Source: Paenibacillus sabuli (GTDB lineage Bacteria; Bacillota; Bacilli; Paenibacillales; Paenibacillaceae). Taken from it: 64,000 nt of DNA. Shown here piece by piece: positions 57,197-64,000 of the stretch. Position 1 is the stretch's first letter. Each line of letters opens with the position of its first letter. The position numbers and the translations under genes are program-made. The notes beneath the pieces are model-generated. The model ran no database searches. It was given only the letters and a program-made list of their open reading frames with translations, and was not told the origin of the DNA. The stretch spans positions 62,001-126,000 of the forward strand of contig NZ_JACXIZ010000027.1 in the NCBI RefSeq assembly GCF_014705605.1, written 5' to 3'.

Positions 57197-58459
57197 TTAG
57201 ACGCCTGCGTACGAGTGCAGGCCGGCGATGACCAGATTGACCCCGATCAGGGTGAACATGACGACGACGAAGCCGATGACCGCCAGCCACGCCGAGCGCT
57301 GCCCCTGCCAGCCGCGCGACAGACGCAGATGCAGATACGCGCTGTAGTACAGCCAGGTGATGAGCGCCCACACTTCCTTGGGATCCCAGCCCCAAAAGCG
57401 CGACCAGGCGATCTCCGCCCAGATCATCGCGAAGATCAGCGCGCCCAGCGTGAAGATCGGGAAGCCGATCGCGATGGAGCGGTAGGTAATCTCGTCCAGA
57501 TCGTCGGGATCGATGCCTTCCATGAGCGGATGGAGCGCCGCGCCGAGCGGGCGGCGCAGCACCAGGCGCAGCAGCCCGTACAGCAGCGAGCCGGTAATGA
57601 TCGACCAGAGCACGGTGTTCAGCTTGCGCGCCGCGTCCACGCCCTCCATCCAGGACGGCGTCTCCAGGAGCGGCTGCGTCATGCCCAGGAAGCTGTCCAT
57701 CTGCACGACGTCGCTGTTGTACGGCTTGACGATCGGCGGCATGTTGTACTCGACCGTATCGGAGCTCGTGACCTCTTGCCCGCGATTGTCGATGCTGAGC
57801 GTCTCCTGCAGGAATTCGGCCTGATAATCCGCGCCGCGGAAGGCGAACACGGTCACGATGAACGCGACCACAACGACGATCACATATAGCGAGAATTCCG
57901 CCCAACGCTGCTGGCGGCGCGCGCCCTTGGAGCGGTCCTTGAAATCAATGACGCGCAGCAAATACATCAGACCGGCGGCAAAGCCCACTGCGAAGAACGC
58001 TTCGCCCAGCGCCGCCGTGGTGACGTGAATGTACAGCCAGATCGAATCGAGCGCCGGTATGAGCGGCTGCACTTCCTGCGGGAAGACGGCCGCATACGTG
58101 ATGATGATAATCGTCAGCGGCAGGGCGAACATGCCCAGCAGCGTCGTCCGGTAGATGGCGAAAATGACCGTAAAGGCAATCATGATGGCCATGCCGAGGA
58201 ACGACATGAACTCGTACATGTTGCTGGTCGGAATGTGACTGGCGCCGATCCAGCGCGTGAAGAAGAACGTCAGATGAGCGGCCAAGCCCAGCGTCGAGAC
58301 GACGAAGGCGATGCGTCCCCAGCGCTTCAGATGCTGCTGCGGGTCGCGGTTGCTCCACCGGCGTCCGGCTACGGCGATCACATAGAAGATGAAGCCGAAG
58401 CAGTAAAGAAAGAAGGCAGCGACAAAGGCGTCGCCGCTGAATGCAAGCAAATTGTTCAC
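57197..58459 (-). CDS. resC: Cytochrome c biogenesis protein ResC (CcsA/CcmF-type)
   Basis: Heme-handling membrane protein of system II cytochrome c maturation, 420 residues with eight or more helices. The tryptophan-rich heme motif WAEIAWSRFWGWDPKEVWAL (WWD domain) is present, with conserved His in IYVHVTTAALGEAFF-like (YIHVTTAALGEAFFAVG) and SAYLHLRLSRGW. It works with ResB to move heme outside and join it to apocytochromes. The start is GTG at 58459 overlapping the resB stop (GTGA), eight bases after GGAGGG. Confidence 0.93.
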   Translation of the reverse strand: MNNLLAFSGDAFVAAFFLYCFGFIFYVIAVAGRRWSNRDPQQHLKRWGRIAFVVSTLGLAAHLTFFFTRWIGASHIPTSNMYEFMSFLGMAIMIAFTVIFAIYRTTLLGMFALPLTIIIITYAAVFPQEVQPLIPALDSIWLYIHVTTAALGEAFFAVGFAAGLMYLLRVIDFKDRSKGARRQQRWAEFSLYVIVVVVAFIVTVFAFRGADYQAEFLQETLSIDNRGQEVTSSDTVEYNMPPIVKPYNSDVVQMDSFLGMTQPLLETPSWMEGVDAARKLNTVLWSIITGSLLYGLLRLVLRRPLGAALHPLMEGIDPDDLDEITYRSIAIGFPIFTLGALIFAMIWAEIAWSRFWGWDPKEVWALITWLYYSAYLHLRLSRGWQGQRSAWLAVIGFVVVMFTLIGVNLVIAGLHSYAGV

Positions 58460-60117
58460 AAGTTTTTCCCTCCGTTATCGAGCGACTTCGGCTCTACGGT
58501 AATGCCTGCGTGCTGCATGGCCGAAGCGACATCGCCGCGCATGCCGTACCAGTTTTTGTTCGTGTGCGCGCCCAGCGACAGCCGATCCGCGTCAAAGCGC
58601 AGCCAGACGCGCCGGTGCTGCCAATAGAAGCCGAGCACCAGTCCGAGCATCGAAATGCCGGCCCCAACCCATACGTACGGCATCGCCTTGTCGACGCGCA
58701 CGTTGAGAAAGCTCGTCGGCTCGGTCAGCTCGACGTTCTCCATCGTCCCGACGATGATCTCGAACCGGTCGGCAATGTCGCCGTTAATGCGGTCCTGGCT
58801 GAAGCGCAGCTTGTCGACCTCGCGCGGGAAGTAAAGGTACGTCTCCCCCGCCTCGTCCAGTCCCGGCCCTTTGAGCAAAAAGAAGAAGGCCGGCGCATTG
58901 GGCTCGCGCGACAGCGTTGTCGGATTGCCGTCGTCGCCGATGGCGAATTCCATGAATTGCTGCCGCAGCTCCAGCGTGTACGGACCGAGCGCGTACGACG
59001 TCTCCGGTTCGGTCATGGACAGCTCGAAGGGCCCGTAGCGCTCCCCGGTCTGCTTGTCCACCAGCACCGGCCGTACCGCCTTCAGCTTCGGCGTGTCGTC
59101 AAAGTCGAACTGGTAGATGCTCATGCCCTCGTACTCGAGCGGATGATTGACGAGAATGTCGTGCCGCTTGAGCTCGGTCAGCTCCGGCTCCGCAGCAGGA
59201 TCGTCGCAGCTCGCCGTGCACGCATACAGAACCGCCTGTGTCTCGTATTTTTTTGCCCGCATCGTACCCTTGAGCGCCTCGGGCAGCTCATCGTCGGCGT
59301 AGTAATCGACCGTGAACTGCTCGTTCTTGAGGTAATAGTTCGTATCCGGGATCGGGACGGCCTCGCCGTGCGGCGCCGTAATGTAGCTGTCCATGTGCCA
59401 GGCCGGCACGCCCCTGGCCAGCACCGCCAGCAGGAAGACGATCAGGCCGATGTGATTGATGTAGGGCCCCCAGCGGCTGAAGCGGTTTTTCTCCGCCAGC
59501 AGCGCCAGACCGTCCTTGTCCTTGTGCACCCGGTAGCGCTTGCGCTTCAATTGCTCGGCCAGCCTGTCCACGAAGGCCCCAGGCTGATCGACGACGGCCT
59601 CGTATGCGACGCGCTGGCGCTTGATGAAGCTTAGATGCTTGCGAATCTGCTGCTTCTTCAGCGCGCGGTAGAGCGGCAGCACCCGATCCAGGCTGCAGAT
59701 GACCAGCGATGTGCCGATCATGACGAGCAGCGTGATGAACCACCACGACTCATACGTGTGCGACAAGCCGAGCGCTTGATAGATCTTGCCGGGCGTGCCG
59801 TAGTTATCCTCGTAATACGTGGAGAAATCGCCGCTGATGAACGTGCTCTCCTGCGGGTAGATCGTACCGAGCGATGCGCCGACGAACGTAATGACGATTA
59901 GATAGACCGCAATTTTGACCGATGAAAAAAAGTTCCAGATCCGGTCAATCAGGTTCGGATTCGCCTTTTGCGATCGCCGCGCCACGCCGTCGTAGCGCAT
60001 CTCCAGCGGCTCGTCCGTGACCAGCGTCTCCTGCATGAGCGGCTTGCCGCATGATTCGCACAATACGGTCCCCACATGGTTTTGATGTCCGCATTCGCAT
60101 TTCGTATTCTGAAACAA
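58456..60117 (-). CDS. resB: Cytochrome c biogenesis protein ResB (Ccs1-type)
   Basis: Partner of ResC, 553 residues. An N-terminal zinc ribbon (Cys7, Cys9, Cys20, Cys23) precedes four membrane helices and a large outside domain. IWNFFSSVKIAVYLIVITFV, GTIYPQESTFIS, SRWGPYINHIGLIVFLLAVL and LEYEGMSIYQFDFDD are family segments. The start is TTG at 60117, ten bases after AAGGAGG. It is coupled to resC downstream and 22 bases after resA. Confidence 0.92.
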   Translation of the reverse strand: MFQNTKCECGHQNHVGTVLCESCGKPLMQETLVTDEPLEMRYDGVARRSQKANPNLIDRIWNFFSSVKIAVYLIVITFVGASLGTIYPQESTFISGDFSTYYEDNYGTPGKIYQALGLSHTYESWWFITLLVMIGTSLVICSLDRVLPLYRALKKQQIRKHLSFIKRQRVAYEAVVDQPGAFVDRLAEQLKRKRYRVHKDKDGLALLAEKNRFSRWGPYINHIGLIVFLLAVLARGVPAWHMDSYITAPHGEAVPIPDTNYYLKNEQFTVDYYADDELPEALKGTMRAKKYETQAVLYACTASCDDPAAEPELTELKRHDILVNHPLEYEGMSIYQFDFDDTPKLKAVRPVLVDKQTGERYGPFELSMTEPETSYALGPYTLELRQQFMEFAIGDDGNPTTLSREPNAPAFFFLLKGPGLDEAGETYLYFPREVDKLRFSQDRINGDIADRFEIIVGTMENVELTEPTSFLNVRVDKAMPYVWVGAGISMLGLVLGFYWQHRRVWLRFDADRLSLGAHTNKNWYGMRGDVASAMQHAGITVEPKSLDNGGKNL

Positions 60118-60139
60118 CTGTGGAAGACCTCCTTACTGC

Positions 60140-60661
60140 CTAGAGGATGCGTTCGATGCGCTCCTCAATTTGCTTGTCCGTCATCGGCACCTCGGCGATT
60201 TCCTTGATCTTGCCGTCCTTGCCGACGAAGAATGTGGTCGGATACACCTTGAGCCCGTACTCGCGCTCGACCTTGCGCTTGACGTCGCGCAAAATCGGAA
60301 ATTCCAGCCCGTGCTGCTGCACGAAATTGCGGACCGGCAGATCGGACTCGCTCAGATTGATCGCCAGGATTTCCAGATCCTCGCCCTGCCAGCGCTCGTA
60401 CTGCTTTTGGAATTCGGGCATTTCCTTGACGCACGGCGGACAGAATGTCCCCCAGAATGTAATGACGAGCGCCTTGCCCTCGTAGTCCGACAGCGCGCGG
60501 GCATTCCCCGCAAGATCAAGCAGCGTGAAGGGGGGCGGTTCGTCGCCGGGCCTTAGCGGTCCGGCCTCGTCTGCAAACAGCGTCTTGCCGATCGCATAAC
60601 CGCCGATTAGCAAGACGCCCAATAAAATTACGATTTGAATCGGCTTCCGGTATGCTCCCAT
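60140..60661 (-). CDS. resA: Thiol-disulfide oxidoreductase ResA
   Basis: Membrane-anchored thioredoxin-like protein of 173 residues that reduces apocytochrome c cysteines outside the cell before heme attachment. An N-terminal signal anchor (IQIVILLGVLLIGGYAIG) is followed by the TlpA/ResA fold with TFWGTFCPPCVKEMP (Cys74, Cys77) and the cis-Pro in KVYPTTFFVG. The usual Trp before the first Cys is Phe. The ATG at 60661 follows GGTGGTGAAG; the 36 codons upstream in frame are not part of the gene. First gene of resABCDE. Confidence 0.92.
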   Translation of the reverse strand: MGAYRKPIQIVILLGVLLIGGYAIGKTLFADEAGPLRPGDEPPPFTLLDLAGNARALSDYEGKALVITFWGTFCPPCVKEMPEFQKQYERWQGEDLEILAINLSESDLPVRNFVQQHGLEFPILRDVKRKVEREYGLKVYPTTFFVGKDGKIKEIAEVPMTDKQIEERIERIL

Positions 60662-60734
60662 CGCATCTTCACCACCTGAATCAACGTTGCGCTTGACGCG
60701 CATGCATACTCCCATTATAGCGGCAATTGCCGAA

Positions 60735-61493
60735 TTATGGCTTGTCCGGACGCACCTTTTTATGAACATTATGTGGCTTGCTCCCGCTGCTTTGCAGCGC
60801 CTTGATCTCCTGCGGCGTCAGATGCCGAAATTTGCCGCGCTGCAGGTTCGCAAGGCCGAGATCGCCGATGCGCACGCGCTTGAGCCGGCTGACGGGATGC
60901 CCGATCGCCTCGAACATGCGCCGCACCTGACGGTTGCGGCCTTCGTGAATCGTAATGGCAATGGTCGCGTGCTTGTCGTCGGGCGACACGTCGTGGTACT
61001 CGACCTCCGCCGGCGCGGTCATCCCGTCCTCGAGCTTGATGCCGGCGGCCAGTTTCTCCAGCTTGCTGCCGTGCGGGACGCCCCGGACCGTCGCCAGATA
61101 CGTACGCGGCACGTGATGGCTCGGATGCGTGAGCAGATTGGCGAACTCGCCGTCGTTGGTGAGCAGCAACAGCCCTTCGGTATCGTAATCGAGCCGGCCG
61201 ACCGGGTAGACGCGCTCCTTGATTCCCTTTAAATAATCGGCCACGATTTTGCGTCCTTGCGGGTCGCTGGCGCTCGTGATGACGCCCTTGGGCTTGTTGA
61301 GCATCAAATACAGCTTCCGTTCGTGCTTGATCGGCTTGCCGCCGACGGTAATGTCGTCCTTCGGATCGGCCTTGAAGCCCAGCTCCGTCACGGTCTCTCC
61401 GTTCACCTGCACCTTGCCGGCTTGAATGAGCGCCTCGCATTTGCGGCGCGAAGCGACGCCCGCCTGGGCCATAATTTTTTGTAAACGTTCCAA
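60735..61493 (-). CDS. rluB: 23S rRNA pseudouridine synthase RluB
   Basis: RsuA/RluB-family enzyme of 252 residues: S4 RNA-binding domain (1-60, QKIMAQAGVASRRKCEALI) and the catalytic domain with GRLDYDTEGLLLLTND, Asp102 being the nucleophile, plus HEGRNRQVRRMFEAIGHPV. It isomerises a uridine in 23S rRNA. The TTG at 61493 follows GAGGTG at proper distance and matches the family start; an ATG farther up (61523) is less likely. Position between spmB and resA is as in Bacillus subtilis (ypuL). Confidence 0.92.
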   Translation of the reverse strand: MERLQKIMAQAGVASRRKCEALIQAGKVQVNGETVTELGFKADPKDDITVGGKPIKHERKLYLMLNKPKGVITSASDPQGRKIVADYLKGIKERVYPVGRLDYDTEGLLLLTNDGEFANLLTHPSHHVPRTYLATVRGVPHGSKLEKLAAGIKLEDGMTAPAEVEYHDVSPDDKHATIAITIHEGRNRQVRRMFEAIGHPVSRLKRVRIGDLGLANLQRGKFRHLTPQEIKALQSSGSKPHNVHKKVRPDKP

Positions 61494-61551
61494 ATGATTC
61501 ACCTCATCCTCCATCATACCCATCTCTCCGGCAAACTACAAGCGGCGCTGC

Positions 61552-61587
61552 AAAAGCCCTGGCCCTCCCTGTCGGGAAGGCCGGGGC
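61552..61587 (-). terminator. Terminator of the dacB-spmA-spmB operon
   Basis: On the minus strand GCCCCGGCCTTCCC, loop GACA and GGGAGGGCCAGGGC form a 14-bp stem with one mismatch, then TTTT. Confidence 0.75.
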
Positions 61588-61601
61588 AAGCGGGGCCCGG
61601 G

Positions 61602-62138
61602 CTACACGCCAAACACAAGCAGACAAATCGCGATCGCGGCGACGAAGCCGACCAGGTCGGAAAATAGTCCGACCTTGAGCGCGTAGCGCGTACGGCGAAT
61701 GCCGATAGCGCCGAAGTAGACCGTCAGCACATAGAGTGTCGTATCCGTGCTGCCCTGAATCGTGGATGCGATGCGTCCGATCATCGAGTCCGGTCCGTGC
61801 GTCTGGATCAGCTCGGTCGTATAAGCGAGCGAGCCCGCGCCGGTGAGCGGGCGCAGCGCGCCGAGCGGCAGCACCTCGCCCGGCACGCCGAGCCAGCGCG
61901 CAAGCGGCTCCAGCAGCTGCACCATCGCCTCCATTGCACCGGAGGCGCGGAACATGCTGATCGCAACCATCATCCCGACCAGATGGGGAATGATCTGGAT
62001 CGCCGTATCGAAGCCCCCCTTAGCCCCGTCGACGAAGGATTCGTACACCGGCACGCGCCGGAATGCGGCATAGAGCGGAATGAACACGATAATGGCGGGA
62101 ATCGCCCATACGGATATGAGCGTGACCGCGTCGTACAT
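61602..62138 (-). CDS. spmB: Spore maturation protein SpmB
   Basis: Nucleoside-recognition/Gate domain membrane protein of 178 residues. VYESFVDGAKGGFDTAIQII, PHLVGMMVAISMFRASGAM and ALRPLTGAGSLAYTTELIQ are SpmB hallmarks. With SpmA it is needed for spore core dehydration and heat resistance in Bacillus subtilis. It follows spmA by 44 bases in the dacB operon, expressed in the mother cell in the model organism. Confidence 0.95.
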   Translation of the reverse strand: MYDAVTLISVWAIPAIIVFIPLYAAFRRVPVYESFVDGAKGGFDTAIQIIPHLVGMMVAISMFRASGAMEAMVQLLEPLARWLGVPGEVLPLGALRPLTGAGSLAYTTELIQTHGPDSMIGRIASTIQGSTDTTLYVLTVYFGAIGIRRTRYALKVGLFSDLVGFVAAIAICLLVFGV

Positions 62139-62182
62139 GAGCTGCTCGCCCCCTTCCTACCAAGCTGCGCGGCGATTGCGAC

Positions 62183-62806
62183 TTACGCAGCCGGCGCGGC
62201 CGGATCGTCCGACTTGGGCATGCTCGCCGGCGGCTTTCGGCTGCGGTACCAGCGGTCGGCGAGGATCGCCGCTGCCGTCGCAATCGCGGTGGCGATCAGC
62301 GTCGTGCCGACGATTTCGGCGGGATGCGCCGATCCGAAGTTCATGCGAATCGCGATCAGCGTCGTCGGCACGAGCGTGATGCTCGACGTATTGAGCGCCA
62401 GCAGCGTACACATGGCCGGCGTCGCCGTCGCCGGATCGGGGTTGAGCTTTTGCAGTTCCTGCATCGCCCGGATTCCCATCGGGGTCGCCGCATTGCCGAG
62501 GCCCAGAATATTGGCGCTCATATTCGTCATGATATAGCCCATCGCCGGGTGATCGCGCGGCACGTCCGGGAAGAGCAGCCGCACCATCGGACCGAGCAGC
62601 TGCGCCAGCTTGCGAAGCAATCCGGCATCCTCGCCGATGCGCATCAGACCGAGCCAGAACACGAGGATGCTGATCAGCCCGAAGCTGACGGTGACGCCGG
62701 TCTTCGCGCCTTCGAAGGCGGCTTCGGTGACCGCCTCCATGCGTCCGTTGACCGCCGCCGCCACGAAGCTGACCACGATCATGAGCAGCCAGATCCAATT
62801 GACCAC
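62183..62806 (-). CDS. spmA: Spore maturation protein SpmA
   Basis: Membrane protein of 207 residues with the Gate-domain core ILVFWLGLMRIGEDAGLLRK, FPDVPRDHPAMGYIMTNMSA, NILGLGNAATPMGIRAMQEL and ALNTSSITLVPTTLIAIR. Partner of SpmB in spore core dehydration. It starts 23 bases after the dacB stop with GGAGGGATGAGAC upstream. Confidence 0.95.
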   Translation of the reverse strand: MVNWIWLLMIVVSFVAAAVNGRMEAVTEAAFEGAKTGVTVSFGLISILVFWLGLMRIGEDAGLLRKLAQLLGPMVRLLFPDVPRDHPAMGYIMTNMSANILGLGNAATPMGIRAMQELQKLNPDPATATPAMCTLLALNTSSITLVPTTLIAIRMNFGSAHPAEIVGTTLIATAIATAAAILADRWYRSRKPPASMPKSDDPAAPAA

Positions 62807-62829
62807 GTCTCATCCCTCCCCTCCGACCG

Positions 62830-64000
62830 TTAACGGAATAGCTGCCGGACGACCTGCTGCAGCATCGACGCGAATCCAGGCGCTGCCGAACGGGCGAAAG
62901 CCGCAGCCTTGCCGGCGCCGGGCTGGGCTGCCGCCTCAGCAAATGCCGCTTCGGCGGTCTCCACGGCCACCGTGCCCAGCGGCCGCTCGCCGAGAAACAA
63001 GGCCAGAGCGCCGCGTTCGCCGAGCCGATAATCGGCCGACGCGGTATCCGTGAGCACCAGCTTGCGGCGGATCTGATCCTGCTCCTCCTCTGCCAGCGGG
63101 TACTGGAAGCTCCGGCTGAGACGATAGGCTGTGCCGGCGATGCGCTGACCTTGCTCGACGAGCGTGGTCAAGGGATAGCTGGCGAAGCCCCAATCGAGCA
63201 GCTTGCGGTGATCACGCCAGTCGTCGCCGTCATTCAGCGTCACCGCCACGAGCTGCTGGCCGTTGCGAGTCGCCGAGCTGACGAGCGTCCGCAGCGCTTT
63301 TTTCGTATAGCCCGTCTTCACGCCGTCCGCGCCTTCGTACATCGACAGCATTTTATTTTTGTTGCGCCATTGATGGTCCCACTCCTCATTGGGATTGGGC
63401 ACGCTTTTTTGCTTCGTTTTGACGATCTCGCGGAACACCTCGTTATGCAGCGCATATGCCGTCAGCTTGGCCAGATCGTTGGCGGAGGAATAATGCTCCT
63501 CATGGTCGAGGCCGTGCGGGTTCATGAAATGCGTATGCTCCAGTCCGAGCCAGATCGCCTTTTCGTTCATCAAGTGCACGAAGCCCTCCTCCGAGCCGCC
63601 GACGTGCTCGGCGATCGCGGTCGCCGCGTCATTGCCCGAGCGCAGCATCAGCCCGTACAGCATATGCTCCAGCGACATCTCCTCGCCGGCCTTGAGATAG
63701 ATCGACGACCCTTCCTTACCGGCGGCGCGGGTGCTAGTCTTGACGATATCGGACAGCTCGCCGTGCTCGATCGCCACGATCGCCGTCATGATCTTGGTCA
63801 GGCTCGCGATCAGCATCGACTCGTCGCCGCGCTGCGAATAGAGCAGTCTGCCGGAGGTTACGTCGATGAGCGCGGCCGCCTTCGCATTGGTGAAGATCGG
63901 CTGCGGCTGTGCGCGCGTGCCCTGGGCGCCCGGACCGAACGACGCGAGGGTCAACGCGACCGCGAGCACAAACGCGAACATGCGGATGCGGCTGTGTATC
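62830..64000 (-). CDS. dacB: D-alanyl-D-alanine carboxypeptidase DacB (start beyond right edge)
   Basis: Penicillin-binding protein 5-type DD-carboxypeptidase that trims cortex peptidoglycan during sporulation. SLTKIMTA carries the catalytic Ser and Lys (SxxK), LRSGNDAAT the SxN motif and GADGVKTGYTKKALRT the KTG motif; a C-terminal beta domain follows. The first ATG in the window (63981) has no ribosome site, and the frame stays open to the edge with basic residues (HSRIR) before the hydrophobic signal segment, so the true start is probably a few codons outside. It heads dacB-spmA-spmB as in Bacillus subtilis. Confidence 0.9.
   Translation of the reverse strand, partial: IHSRIRMFAFVLAVALTLASFGPGAQGTRAQPQPIFTNAKAAALIDVTSGRLLYSQRGDESMLIASLTKIMTAIVAIEHGELSDIVKTSTRAAGKEGSSIYLKAGEEMSLEHMLYGLMLRSGNDAATAIAEHVGGSEEGFVHLMNEKAIWLGLEHTHFMNPHGLDHEEHYSSANDLAKLTAYALHNEVFREIVKTKQKSVPNPNEEWDHQWRNKNKMLSMYEGADGVKTGYTKKALRTLVSSATRNGQQLVAVTLNDGDDWRDHRKLLDWGFASYPLTTLVEQGQRIAGTAYRLSRSFQYPLAEEEQDQIRRKLVLTDTASADYRLGERGALALFLGERPLGTVAVETAEAAFAEAAAQPGAGKAAAFARSAAPGFASMLQQVVRQLFR

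Overview
The window is high-GC DNA (roughly 60% or more by eye) from an endospore-forming Gram-positive bacterium, most likely Paenibacillaceae (Paenibacillus, Cohnella or a relative). The evidence is a GerA/GerB/GerC-type germinant receptor operon, the dacB-spmA-spmB sporulation operon followed by rluB and resABCDE in the order known from Bacillus subtilis, AGGAGG-type ribosome binding sites almost everywhere, frequent TTG and GTG starts, and several families typical of Paenibacillus (DUF3900, CLC_0170, WGxxGxxG, VanW). The assignment is inferred from gene content, not from a database search.

Layout. 1-8121: a leftward operon with an ABC importer (ATPase, two different permeases, lipoprotein), an FMN monooxygenase, a class II aldolase, a cysteine synthase and a gamma-glutamyltransferase-family enzyme cut by the left edge. 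It looks like uptake and breakdown of an organosulfur compound feeding cysteine, and it has a clear promoter and a structured leader. 8200-22700: single genes and short operons: aldo/keto reductase, zur, rnz, yitT-like, a Nudix hydrolase, an asparaginase coupled to mgtE, a phosphoesterase, a Fur-box-controlled FhuF-like reductase, a PQQ-type sugar dehydrogenase, and several small conserved proteins. A decayed YheC/YheD fragment lies at 16841-17230. 22795-26986: germinant receptor operon plus a small CLC_0170 protein. 27169-33482: DEAD-box helicase with an RG-rich tail, HrpB helicase, and a VanRS-like two-component pair. 33689-35140: tRNA-Asp(GUC) followed by gluQ, whose product modifies that tRNA.

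35207-46882: cobalamin block on the minus strand. A promoter and a cobalamin riboswitch precede btuF-btuC-btuD-cobT-cobU-cbiB-cobS. After a 290-bp gap holding a dispersed repeat come a fused CobD-CbiP protein, cbiZ and a CobC-like phosphatase. Together they import corrinoids, remodel them through cobyric acid, and assemble the nucleotide loop. No corrin-ring genes are present.

46971-54563: rhodanese/DUF1992/YbjQ operon, a VanW protein, and a histidine kinase-response regulator-RND transporter operon. 54792-64000: resE, resD, resC, resB, resA (cytochrome c biogenesis and its regulators), rluB, spmB, spmA and dacB, the last running off the right edge.

Most notable are the CobD-CbiP fusion with a linker of four 14-residue repeats, the tRNA-Asp/gluQ neighbourhood, the uncharacterised sulfur-type operon with its leader, and a family of intergenic inverted repeats bounded by TAACGG and CCGTTA. 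No CRISPR array, insertion sequence, prophage or rRNA gene was seen.
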